From JACCTU01 sp963798985 (GTDB lineage: Bacteria > Actinomycetota > Thermoleophilia > Gaiellales > Gaiellaceae), in contig CAWCVL010000005.1 in assembly GCA_963798985.1 (NCBI GenBank), forward strand, positions 124,001-188,000: a stretch of DNA of 64,000 nucleotides, given 5' to 3'. Of this stretch, positions 26,842 through 37,251 are shown piece after piece. The notes under the pieces are model-generated. The model was not told the DNA's origin, ran no database searches, and saw only the letters and a program-made list of their open reading frames with translations. How positions within the stretch are numbered: position 1 is the first letter of the stretch; every line of letters starts with the position of its first letter. A program made the position numbers and the translations under genes.

Positions 26842-27905
26842 CCGGGCGATGCTAGCGAGCGTTCGACCGCGTCGGCGCAGGCCGCACGCGGATTGCCCGC
26901 TGCGAGCTGGAGATCGGCCTCGCAGGAGACCCCGTCGAGCGGCTCCAGGAGGTCGAGGTCGGCGTAGGGCGCCACGTGCTCCCGGAGCTCGGTGAAGAGC
27001 TCGGCGGCCGACACGAGGCGGTCCTCGTTCGGGTGGATCAGCTGTGCCCGTGGGCCGAAGCGCGACGCGAAGAAGCGGTTGGTGTGAGCGTCCGCCCGCG
27101 ACGCGGGACGGCCGTCGCCGTTCGCTGCCCACACGCCGAGTGCGTGCAGGAGCGCGACGAAGGCACCCGCGAGCCGCGGGTCGGTGGGCTGGTCGGGCGC
27201 GCGCAGCTCGAGCGTTCCGAGTGCGGGATGCATCCGCACGTCCCACCAGGTCTGCGTCGGCCTCCTCAGGACACCGGCGCGCTGCCAACGCTCCATGGTG
27301 TGCACCCAGTCAGCCCACGAGCCGAACTCGGGCGGCACGCCGGACCGGGGCAGCGTGGCGAGCACCTCGGCGCGCGTGGACAGCAGCCCGGTCGCCTCGC
27401 CACGAAACCACGGCGAGTTCGCGGAGAGCCGCGAGCACGACGGGCAACCAGGGAAGAACGCCCTCGTGTGCGCGCAGGCACGTATCGGGATCCGGCATGC
27501 CGACGTGCACATGCAGACCACACACACCCTGGCGTCGCGCGACCGGGCCTGCCGCAGCTTCGAACTCGAGGTACTCGGGGTTCTCGACCACCGGCGTGTC
27601 CTCCGGCGTCGCGAACGGGTGCGAGCCGATCGCGAGCGCGCGCAGTCCTTCCGCCTCGCAGGCGTCGAACACACGGCGGCGGAGGGACCAGACCTGCTCG
27701 GCTGCCTCGCGCGGTGACTCGCAGACGTCCGTCGCGGTCTCGACGAACGACGCGAGCAGCTCGTGCTTGACGCCTTCGCCCGCCCGCTCGAGGACGCGCG
27801 TCGACGCGGCGACGGGCAGCAGCGTCCGCTCGTCGACGAGCAGCAACTCCTCCTCGACGCCCACGGAGAAGGGCGCGCTCTGGCCGAACGTGTGCTCGAT
27901 GGCTA
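26838..27905 (-). CDS. Glutamate-cysteine ligase-like carboxylate-amine ligase (YbdK family, one frameshift)
   Basis: About 355 residues of the GCS2 family that make gamma-glutamyl amides from ATP and glutamate. The ATP/glutamate motif GVEEELLLVDERTL is near the start, HELLASFVETAT near residue 55, the substrate loop CGLHVHVGMPDPDT near 125, and TWWDVRMHPALGTLELRAPD near 235. A frameshift near 27430 joins the halves. The conserved region starts AIEHTFGQ at about 27904 but has no ATG/GTG/TTG in frame after the htrA stop; GTG 27864 is the first normal start. It ends overlapping the HMA gene. Thiol (ergothioneine or similar) synthesis would suit the redox operon but is inference. Confidence 0.85.
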
Positions 27906-27909
27906 GAGG

Positions 27910-29088
27910 CTATTCGGCGGCGGGGGCGCGGCCGAGCTTGACGGTCACGATGAGGCGGCGGTCGGCGCGATAGACCTCGACCTCGATCTCGTCTCCCGGC
28001 CGCTTGCGAGCGAGGATCGAGCGCAAGCGCTCGGGCGTCGTCACGGGCGCTCCGTCGACGGCGACGATGATGTCGCCCCCCAGCCGCCAGCTCTCGCCGC
28101 CGACGATCACGGCGCGGGTGCCGGCGCGAAGGCCCGCCTTGTCCGCGGCGCTGTCCGGCACGACGGAGTCGATCACGAGCCCCCGCCACGCCTGCCTCGG
28201 GAAGCCGAAGAGGCGTGCGATGTCGTCGGTCAGCGACGTCGCCTGGATGCCGAAGGACGCGTGCTCGACCTTGCCCACGCGGATGATCTGCGCGGTCACG
28301 CTGCGAACGGTGTCGACGGGAATCGCGAAGCCGACGCCGACGCTGCCGTCCGACGCGCCGCCGGTCGTGATCTGCGTGTTCACGCCGATCACCAGTCCGC
28401 GCGCGTTCAGGAGCGGGCCGCCCGAGCTGCCCGGGTTGATCGGCGCGTCGGTCTGGATCGCGTTGTCGATCGCGAGCTCGTTCGGCGCCTCGAGCACGCG
28501 ACCGATCGCGCTGACGATGCCGGCGGTCATCGAGCGCTCGTAGCCGAACGGGTTGCCGATCGCGACCACTTCGTCTCCGACCCGGACCGAGCTCGACCGG
28601 CCGAGCCGGAGCGGCGTGAGCCCGCGCGGCGGTGTGTTCACCTTGAGCACGGCGAGGTCAGTCGTGGGATCGATGCCGACGACCTTGGCGCGCACGGACT
28701 CGTCGTTCGAGAAGCTGACCGTGACGATCTCGGCTCCCTTCACCACGTGGTAGTTCGTCACGATGTGGCCGGACTTCTCGACCACGAAGCCGGAGCCGAG
28801 GGAGCGTGTCCGCCGCGGGAACGGATCGAACGGGTCGGACGCGAGCGGTCCCGTCGCCTCGACCTGGACGACGCCGCTCGAGTAGGCCGAGTAGATGTCG
28901 CCGTACGTGAGCCCGCCGCTCTGCGCGAAGACCACCGGCGTCCGGTCCGCCTCCGGCGTGACCTCGCTGATCGTCGTCGAGGCGCCGAGGACGCCGACTG
29001 CCGAGGCGATCGCGAGTGCTGCGAGACCGCCGACGAGGCCGGCGGCCAGCAGCGCGCCGGCCCGGAGCAGGAAGTGCCTATCCCCCAC
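27910..29088 (-). CDS. htrA: HtrA/DegP-like membrane-anchored serine protease with PDZ domain
   Basis: A 392-residue envelope quality-control protease. One N-terminal transmembrane segment (LLAAGLVGGLAALAIASAVG) leads to a trypsin-like domain with His (HIVTNYHVVKGAE, about residue 112), Asp (PTTDLAVLKVN, about 148) and Ser (INPGSSGGPLLN, about 222). A C-terminal PDZ domain (residues ~290-380) has the carboxylate loop WRGLVIDSVVPDSAADKAGL. It is the first gene of the run htrA-YbdK-HMA-sigma-anti-sigma, with 5 bp or so to the next gene. Start GTG 29088. Control by the encoded ECF sigma factor is plausible. Confidence 0.93.
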   Translation of the reverse strand: MGDRHFLLRAGALLAAGLVGGLAALAIASAVGVLGASTTISEVTPEADRTPVVFAQSGGLTYGDIYSAYSSGVVQVEATGPLASDPFDPFPRRTRSLGSGFVVEKSGHIVTNYHVVKGAEIVTVSFSNDESVRAKVVGIDPTTDLAVLKVNTPPRGLTPLRLGRSSSVRVGDEVVAIGNPFGYERSMTAGIVSAIGRVLEAPNELAIDNAIQTDAPINPGSSGGPLLNARGLVIGVNTQITTGGASDGSVGVGFAIPVDTVRSVTAQIIRVGKVEHASFGIQATSLTDDIARLFGFPRQAWRGLVIDSVVPDSAADKAGLRAGTRAVIVGGESWRLGGDIIVAVDGAPVTTPERLRSILARKRPGDEIEVEVYRADRRLIVTVKLGRAPAAE

Positions 29089-29146
29089 GGAGCCGTTATA
29101 GCGCCGAGGCGCGCGCGTCGTATTGCGGCTCCGTTAACTTCGGTCG

Positions 29147-29497
29147 ATGGCCACGACACTGATCGTCGACGGACGCAACGTCCAGCGCTCGCTTTGGCCG
29201 AACATCCGCTCCGAACGGCTCGTCGAGCTCGTTCGGGATTGGGCGGCGAAAAACGAGGTCCGGCCGCTCATCGTCTTCGACGGGCGCGCGCCGGTCGAGG
29301 CCGACGACGTGATCGGCACCGGAGGCGAGATCGCCGACGACTGGATCGCCCGCGAAGCGCTCTCCTACGAGCCCTACTGGCTGGTCACCTCGGACCGCGA
29401 GCTCCGGGAGCGCGCCGGGCGACGTGCGGAGCGAGTGATCGGCGGGGGCAGTTTCGCCCGCGAACTGACGGGTAAGCGCGACATACGCATTTCGTAA
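29147..29497 (+). CDS. NYN-domain (YacP-like) ribonuclease
   Basis: A 116-residue PIN/NYN-fold protein related to YacP/Rae1. Acidic active-site residues are visible in TLIVDGRNVQRS (Asp near residue 8), IVFDGRAPVEADDVI (Asp near 44 and 53) and WLVTSDRELRERAG (Asp near 82). Such proteins cleave RNA, in Rae1 within translating ribosomes. No neighbour supports a specific target. Divergent from htrA with about 58 bp between starts. Confidence 0.78.
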   Translation: MATTLIVDGRNVQRSLWPNIRSERLVELVRDWAAKNEVRPLIVFDGRAPVEADDVIGTGGEIADDWIAREALSYEPYWLVTSDRELRERAGRRAERVIGGGSFARELTGKRDIRIS

Positions 29498-29501
29498 GGA
29501 C

Positions 29502-29522
29502 TCCTCACAAAGGCCGAGGAGC
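29502..29522 (+). terminator. CTCCTC/GAGGAG hairpin
   Basis: A short stem CTCCTC (29502-29507) paired with GAGGAG (29517-29522) lies 6 bp after the NYN gene and 48 bp before the collagen-like gene. It may end the first transcript. There is no U-tract, so confidence is low. Confidence 0.35.
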
Positions 29523-29569
29523 GGGGATTCAGCGGGTAGAAGCAACACGGCCAACTAGGGAGGTTCAAC

Positions 29570-30119
29570 TTGTCACGCTTCAAGAAGCTGCCGACACCGG
29601 CACTCGTTCTCTCGATGATCGCCTTGTTCGTCGCGTTGAGCGGGACCGGGTACGCAGCAGCCCAGCACGTCATCAAGCGCAGCAGCATCACCTCGATCCA
29701 CGTGAAGGATCGCTCGCTGCTCGCCCAGGACTTCAAGTCCGGTCAGATCCCGCGCGGCCCCGCCGGGGCCGCAGGCGCTGCCGGCCCTGCTGGTCCTGCC
29801 GGCCCCGCCGGTCCGACCGGCCCGGCCGGTGCGGCGAAGGCGTATGCCCGCGTGCTCGCCGGCGGCGACGTCGACGACCCGCGTGCGCGGGGGATCACCG
29901 ACGCCGCTGTCTCGAAGCCGGCGGCCGGTGTCTACTGCATCGACATCGAAGGTGGCGCGGTGAACGTCGTCGCCACGCTCGACGCGGGTGGCGCGTCGGG
30001 CGAGATCCGTGCGCTCGACGCTGCTCACGAACTGCCCGTCGGGCAAGGAAATCGAGATCCATACGGCAGACTCGACCGGCGCCGCAGCCGACCGCGGGTT
30101 CAACGTGCTCGTCAACTAG
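29570..30119 (+). CDS. Secreted collagen-like protein (one frameshift)
   Basis: About 182 residues. The N terminus has the signal-anchor PALVLSMIALFVALSGTGYAA seen (from memory) on many Thermoleophilia exported proteins (here split: PALVLSMIALFVALS, GTGYAA). A short Gly-X-Y tract of about 14 triplets (GPAGAAGAAGPAGPAGPAGP...) covers residues ~62-95, followed by a C-terminal beta domain. A +1 shift near 30008 restores the ending CPSGKEIEIHTADSTG and stop TAG 30117-30119. GGGAGG upstream of TTG 29570 at normal spacing supports that start. Probably trimeric and surface-exposed. Confidence 0.75.
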
Positions 30120-30161
30120 GGACATATCGCGGTCACGGGCTCGGCCGGTAGAGTCGAGCCC

Positions 30162-32914
<2,753 letters not shown>

Positions 32915-32955
32915 CCCGAACCCCCGTCCTTCACTCCCTGATAGTTTCCTAGGCA

Positions 32956-33327
32956 ATGCCTAGGCAAGCTGTTCCGGCCGCCGAGGCGGCCCGGCGGCTC
33001 GGGATCAGCCTCGACACGCTGCGACGCTGGGACCGGGTCGGAAAGATCCGCACGCTGCGTGATGCGGCGAACCGGCGCGTGGTGCCCGCGTCCGAGCTCG
33101 ACCGGCTGAGCGGGCGGAGCGAGGCCGAGGTCTCAGCGCGAAACCGCTTTCCGGGGATCGTGCGGAGCGTGCAGGTCGACGGGCTGCTCGCGCAGGTGGA
33201 GCTCGAAGCCGGCCCGTTCCGCGTCGTCGCGGTGATCACCCGCGAGGCCGTGGAGCAGCTCGGGCTGGAGCCGGGATCGCCGGCGACTGCCCTCGTCAAG
33301 GCGACGTCCGTTTTGCTCGAGCGTTGA
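32956..33327 (+). CDS. HTH-TOBE (Mop) regulator of molybdate uptake
   Basis: A 123-residue protein with a MerR-like helix-turn-helix (AAEAARRLGISLDTLRRWDR, residues ~8-27) and a C-terminal Mop/TOBE molybdate-binding domain (FPGIVRSVQVDGLLAQVELE, residues ~65-84). It directly precedes modA and its TGA overlaps modA's TTG, so it is the first gene of the operon. This one-component layout resembles archaeal/actinobacterial molybdate regulators and is likely to repress or tune modABC according to molybdate; the mechanism is inference. Confidence 0.85.
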   Translation: MPRQAVPAAEAARRLGISLDTLRRWDRVGKIRTLRDAANRRVVPASELDRLSGRSEAEVSARNRFPGIVRSVQVDGLLAQVELEAGPFRVVAVITREAVEQLGLEPGSPATALVKATSVLLER

Positions 33328-34037
33328 GGCTCATCGCGCTCCTTGCCGGGCTCGTCGTGCTCACCGGCTGCGGAGGGAACGAGGACGAGCCGCTCACCGT
33401 CTACGCCGCGTCGTCCCTGACCGCGGTGTTCGAGCGACTCGCGCCGGCCGCGCGCTTCAACTTCGCCGGCTCAGACGAGCTCGCGACGCAGCTCCGAGAG
33501 GGTGCGCAGGCCGACGTGTACGCGGCGGCGAGCCCCCGGTATCCGGACGAGTTGTTCGAGGAAGGGATCGTCGACGAGCCGACCGTCTTCGCGACGAACC
33601 GGCTGGTTATCGTCGTTCCGTCTGGGAACCCCGCGGCGATCCGCGAGCTCGACGACCTCGCCGCGCCAGACGTTCGCCTCGTCGTCGGAGGCGAGGGCGT
33701 CCCGATCGGCGATTACACGCGGGACCTGCTCGAGCGGGCAGGCCGGCTCGACGTGCTCGACCGCGTCGTCAGCGAGGAAGAGGACGTGAAGGGTGTGCTC
33801 GCGAAGGTCGCCGCCGGAGAGGCCGACGCCGGGTTCGTCTATGCGACCGACGTGCGTGCGGCGGGCGGCGACGTCGTCGGGATCGAGCTCCCGAGCGAGC
33901 TTCAGGGGCGAATCGAGTACCCGGTCGCGGTCGTACAGGACGCCGAGCGTGGCGAGGAGGCGCAGCGCTTTGTCGAGCTCCTGCGCTCGCCGCGCGGGCA
34001 GTCGGCGCTTCGCAGCGCGGGTTTCGGTCTGCCGTGA
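33324..34037 (+). CDS. modA: Molybdate ABC transporter substrate-binding lipoprotein
   Basis: A 237-residue periplasmic-type binding protein attached as a lipoprotein (lipobox LTGCGG, about residue 17). The oxyanion-binding family pattern is LTVYAASSLTAVFERLAP, FAGSDELATQLREGAQADVY, then VFATNRLVIVVPSGNP and a late GFVYATDVRAAGGDVVGI. It captures molybdate (or tungstate). Start TTG 33324 overlaps the regulator's stop, and its TGA overlaps the modB GTG. Confidence 0.92.
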   Translation: MRLIALLAGLVVLTGCGGNEDEPLTVYAASSLTAVFERLAPAARFNFAGSDELATQLREGAQADVYAAASPRYPDELFEEGIVDEPTVFATNRLVIVVPSGNPAAIRELDDLAAPDVRLVVGGEGVPIGDYTRDLLERAGRLDVLDRVVSEEEDVKGVLAKVAAGEADAGFVYATDVRAAGGDVVGIELPSELQGRIEYPVAVVQDAERGEEAQRFVELLRSPRGQSALRSAGFGLP

Positions 34038-34870
34038 GGTCGCCGTTCTCTCTGATCCTCGCGGGCGCAACAACGCTCGCCGTGGTCTTCCTCGCGCTCC
34101 CGCTCGTCGCGCTCTTCCTGCGAGTTCCTCCCGGAGTCCTGCTCGACCAGCTCGGCAGCGACGTTGCGCGGGAGGCACTCATCGTGTCGTTGAAGACGAG
34201 CGCCGTCGCGCACGTCATCGTGTTGCTCGTCGGAACCCCGGTCGCGTACCTGCTCGGAACCCGCGTGTTCCGGGGACGTGGGCTCCTGATCGGGCTCGTC
34301 GAGCTGCCGCTCGTACTGCCGCCGGCGGTCGCGGGGATTGCGCTGCTCGCCGCGTTCGGGAACCGCGGGCTTCTCGGTGGCTCGCTCGAAGTCCTCGGCG
34401 TGTCGTTGCCGTTCACGCAAGCGGCCGTCGTGGTCGCGATCGTCTTCGTCTCGAGCCCCTTCTACATCCGCCAGGCCGCCGCGTCGTTCGCCGCCGTCGA
34501 CCCGCTGCTGCTGGACGCCTCCCGAACGCTCGGGCGCGGGCCTGGTCGAACGTTCCTTCGTGTGGCGCTCCCGCTCGCGGCCGGCGGGCTCGCCGCCGGT
34601 TCGTCGCTCGCCTTCGCGCGCGGGCTCGGCGAATTCGGAGCGACGATCATCTTTGCGGGGAGCTTCGCCGGCGTCACTCGAACTGCCCCGCTTGCGATCT
34701 ACGCGGAGCTGGACCGCGACTTCGACGTCGCCGTCGCACTCGGCGTGTTGCTCGTCGTCTTCAGCATCGCTGTCATGGCCATCGCCGCCCTCCTCCTCTC
34801 ATGGACACGCTCGAGCTCTCGCTCACCGTTCCTCTTCGCGCCTTCGATCTCCGACTCGACCTCGGCGTAG
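34034..34870 (+). CDS. modB: Molybdate ABC transporter permease
   Basis: A 278-residue inner-membrane permease with five or six hydrophobic segments, the first LILAGATTLAVVFLALPLVALFL region near residue 8 (strongly hydrophobic). The EAA loop contacting the ATPase is DASRTLGRGPGRTFLRVALP (about 157-176), and FARGLGEFGATIIFAGSFAG (about 197) is the ModB signature. The start is GTG 34034 (GTGA with modA). The last 70 bp overlap modC, an unusually long overlap; the final ~20 residues (SSSRSPFLFAP...) are not conserved. Confidence 0.92.
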   Translation: MRSPFSLILAGATTLAVVFLALPLVALFLRVPPGVLLDQLGSDVAREALIVSLKTSAVAHVIVLLVGTPVAYLLGTRVFRGRGLLIGLVELPLVLPPAVAGIALLAAFGNRGLLGGSLEVLGVSLPFTQAAVVVAIVFVSSPFYIRQAAASFAAVDPLLLDASRTLGRGPGRTFLRVALPLAAGGLAAGSSLAFARGLGEFGATIIFAGSFAGVTRTAPLAIYAELDRDFDVAVALGVLLVVFSIAVMAIAALLLSWTRSSSRSPFLFAPSISDSTSA

Positions 34871-35829
34871 GCGCGGAGACGCTCGCGCTCGTCGGGCCGT
34901 CGGGGAGCGGGAAGTCGACCGTGCTCCGGGCGATCGCGGGCCTCGTTCGCGCCAGCGGGCGGGTGGTAGCGGGTCGGACGGCTTGGCTCGACAGCGAGCA
35001 AGGGATCGATCTTGCGCCGGAGCAACGATCTGTCGGGCTCGTCTTCCAGGACTACGCGCTCTTCCCCCACCTGACCGTCGCGCAGAACGTCGCCTACGGC
35101 GGTCGCGCGCGGGCCACCGAGCTGATCGAGGCGTACGGGCTCACGGAGCTGGCGGGCGAACGACCAGCGCGCCTGTCCGGCGGCGAGCGTCAGCGCGTCG
35201 CGCTCGCGCGGGCACTCGCACGCGAGCCGGCGGTCCTGCTTCTGGACGAGCCGCTCGGCGCCCTCGATGCACAGACACGCGCGCACGTCCGCGCCGAGCT
35301 TCGTCAACACCTGCGAGCGAGCGGCCTCCCGACGATCGTCGTCACGCACGACTACGAGGATGCTGCCGCGCTCGCCGACCGCGTCGGCGTGCTCAACGAC
35401 GGCAAGCTCGTCCAGGTCGGCACGCCCTCCGAGCTCATCGCTGCGCCGGCGAGCCCGTTCGTCGCGCAGTTCACCGGCGCGAACCTGCTCGTCGGCTGGG
35501 CCCGGGCGACCGGAGACGGCCTGACCGAGGTCGAGCTCGAAGGAGGGCAGCGGCTGCTCTCGTCCGATACGGCGGAAGGACGCGTCGGCGCAATCGTGTA
35601 TCCGTGGGACGTCTCGCTTGCGCTGGAGCCGCCCGCCGCCGACTCGACCCGCAACCACCTGCTCGGCACGATCGAGAGCATCGTTCCGATCGGCAACCGC
35701 GTGCGCGTGCGCGTGGGGCCGCTCACCGCGGAGATCACCCAGCAAGCTGCGGTCTCACTCGGCCTGCGCGAGGGAGAGCGGATCGTGGCGAGCTTCAAGG
35801 CGACCGGCGCGCGGCTCGTCTCGCTCTAG
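34801..35829 (+). CDS. modC: Molybdate ABC transporter ATP-binding protein
   Basis: A 342-residue ABC ATPase. Walker A is LVGPSGSGKSTVL (about residue 31), the Q-loop is VFQDYALFPHL, the signature is RLSGGERQRVALARAL (about 125), Walker B is VLLLDEPLGALDAQT and the switch His is in VVTHDYEDA. A C-terminal TOBE domain (VGPLTAEITQQAAVSLGLRE) suggests binding of the imported oxyanion. The ATG lies 70 bp inside modB. The stop codon TAG is also the first triplet of copy B of the hairpin repeat. Confidence 0.94.
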   Translation: MDTLELSLTVPLRAFDLRLDLGVGAETLALVGPSGSGKSTVLRAIAGLVRASGRVVAGRTAWLDSEQGIDLAPEQRSVGLVFQDYALFPHLTVAQNVAYGGRARATELIEAYGLTELAGERPARLSGGERQRVALARALAREPAVLLLDEPLGALDAQTRAHVRAELRQHLRASGLPTIVVTHDYEDAAALADRVGVLNDGKLVQVGTPSELIAAPASPFVAQFTGANLLVGWARATGDGLTEVELEGGQRLLSSDTAEGRVGAIVYPWDVSLALEPPAADSTRNHLLGTIESIVPIGNRVRVRVGPLTAEITQQAAVSLGLREGERIVASFKATGARLVSL

Positions 35830-35937
35830 CTGTCTGTGCAGGTCGCGGATCCGCTGACGCGGATCCGCGACGCACGAAGACCCCTAAAGGCGGCCGCTTT
35901 CGCGGCCGCTGTCGCAGCGACTCCAGATCGAGCCTAG
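35827..35937 (+). repeat. Two-hairpin interspersed repeat, copy B
   Basis: Starts at the modC stop codon (TAGCTG) and reaches the stop codon of the convergent ZIP gene (CCTAGG). Hairpin 1 is a perfect 13-bp stem, GTCGCGGATCCGC-TGAC-GCGGATCCGCGAC in two arms near 35842-35871. The spacer ACGAAGACCCCTAAAG is nearly that of copy A. Hairpin 2 is GCGGCCGC-TTTC-GCGGCCGC near 35891-35909. It thus fills the whole convergent intergenic region and could end transcription in both directions. Confidence 0.85.
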
Positions 35938-36677
35938 GCCAGCACGAGCACCTGGAACGCGACCATCGCCGCCATCGAGACCGTGACCGCCGTCGCGACG
36001 AAGCGGTCGGAGAGGTCCTCGCGCGCCTCGGGGACCAGCTCGACCGCGACCATCCAGACCATCGCGCCGCCGGCGAAGCCGAGGCCGACCGGCAGCACCG
36101 GCTCGAACCACTCGACGAGGAGGAACGCGGGCACGGCCATGAGCGGCTGAGGGAGGCTCGTGAAGACGCTCCACCCGGCCGCACGCCACGCGGTCACGCC
36201 GCGCGGCACGAGCACGAGACTGATCGCGAGCCCCTCCGGGATGTTGTGCACGGCGATCGCTGTCGTGATGAACGCGCCGAGCGCCTCGCTGTCGGCGAAC
36301 GACACCCCGACGCCGACCCCTTCCGTGAACGAATGGACGGTCATCACGCCGACGATCAGCAACCCCGCGCGCGCGTCGGCTCCGCGGAGCACGCCGAGCC
36401 GTAAGTGGTCGTGCTCGTGACCCAGGCGACGGCGCGTCACCTCGATGAACACCACGCCGATCAGCGCACCAACGAGCGTTCGCACGATGCCGATGTCTGC
36501 GCCCTCCCAGAACAGCGCAGCGCTCGCGCCGAGCATGAAGCCCGCGGCGATCGAGTTCGAGATCCCGAGCCACGACCGGCTCATCCGCGGGAAGACGAAG
36601 AACGGCAGCGCGCCCAGCCCCGTCGCGAGCGCGGTGAGAGACGCGGCGACGAAGACCGTCCAGACGTTCACGTCCAC
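35934..36677 (-). CDS. ZIP-family divalent metal transporter
   Basis: A 247-residue membrane protein with about eight transmembrane segments. The two ZIP metal-site helices are intact: VMTVHSFTEGVGVGVSF (about residue 112) and AVHNIPEGLAISLVL (about 142). The cytoplasmic loop is His-rich (RLGHEHDHLRLG), typical for a metal-binding loop. It likely imports zinc, manganese or iron. A second ZIP protein is encoded 2 kb away with the multicopper oxidase. Start GTG 36677. Confidence 0.9.
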   Translation of the reverse strand: MDVNVWTVFVAASLTALATGLGALPFFVFPRMSRSWLGISNSIAAGFMLGASAALFWEGADIGIVRTLVGALIGVVFIEVTRRRLGHEHDHLRLGVLRGADARAGLLIVGVMTVHSFTEGVGVGVSFADSEALGAFITTAIAVHNIPEGLAISLVLVPRGVTAWRAAGWSVFTSLPQPLMAVPAFLLVEWFEPVLPVGLGFAGGAMVWMVAVELVPEAREDLSDRFVATAVTVSMAAMVAFQVLVLA

Positions 36678-36692
36678 GCGGTCAGTATTGGC

Positions 36693-37142
36693 TCAGCCGT
36701 AGACGACGAGCATGGCAAGCGCACCTAACACGAGCAGCGGCGTCGCGAGCGCGGACGCGAGCGTGGCGACGAGGAACGGCAGGTTAACGAGCGGCAGGAG
36801 CGGCGCCCACGGCGTGACGAGGTCGCGTGCGCCGGCCGCCGCCCGTCCGGTGCGCCACAGCGGGCGGAGCCAGCGCCCTCGCCGCGCGCGCGAGAGCTCG
36901 GCGAGCGAAGCCTGGAGCTCGCCCGCCTCCGACGGCGCGTTGCGCAGGCGCTGGGGCAGCGCGGCCGCTTCCGCGAGCGCGGCGGAGAAGAGGAAGAGCA
37001 CGACTGCCGGCACCGTCGCCAACACGGCCACTCCGACCTTCCAGTCCTCGTCGTAGAGCGCGAGCACGAGGATCGCCGCGGCGAACGCAGCGGCGTACGC
37101 AAGCCAGCGTGCGATGCGAGCGACTCTCAGGACGACCTTCAC
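36693..37142 (-). CDS. Hypothetical integral membrane protein
   Basis: 149 residues with two hydrophobic pairs: WLAYAAAFAAAILVLALY and VAVLATVPAVVLFLFSAALA at the N-terminal side, and LLPLVNLPFLVATLASALA with LLVLGALAMLVVYG at the C-terminal end. An arginine-rich cytoplasmic loop lies between. No family recognised. GTG 37142 is the start just after the upstream divergent region; the TPP riboswitch begins about 35 bp away on the other strand. It ends 15 bp before the ZIP gene start and may be co-transcribed with it. Confidence 0.65.
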   Translation of the reverse strand: MKVVLRVARIARWLAYAAAFAAAILVLALYDEDWKVGVAVLATVPAVVLFLFSAALAEAAALPQRLRNAPSEAGELQASLAELSRARRGRWLRPLWRTGRAAAGARDLVTPWAPLLPLVNLPFLVATLASALATPLLVLGALAMLVVYG

Positions 37143-37177
37143 GCCAGCCGACGTACCCGCCTCCACTACAGTCCACG

Positions 37178-37249
37178 CACCGGGGTGCCTCGACGAGAGG
37201 CTGAGATCACACCCGTCGAACCTGATCCGGGTCATGCCGGCGAAGGGAG
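37178..37249 (+). promoter_or_regulatory. TPP riboswitch (THI element)
   Basis: Conserved blocks in order: GGGGTGCC (37182-37189), GGCTGAGA (near 37199), ACACCC, GAACCTGATCCGGGTCATGCC (as GAACCTGATC then CGGGTCATGCC) and GGCGAAGGGAG. These match the thiamine-pyrophosphate aptamer, with CTGAGA binding the pyrimidine and the CTGATC/GGGT-ATGCC part sensing the pyrophosphate. The closing stem includes AAGGGAG, the ribosome-binding site of the permease whose ATG is at 37252, so control at translation initiation is likely. Confidence 0.93.
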
Positions 37250-37251
37250 CC

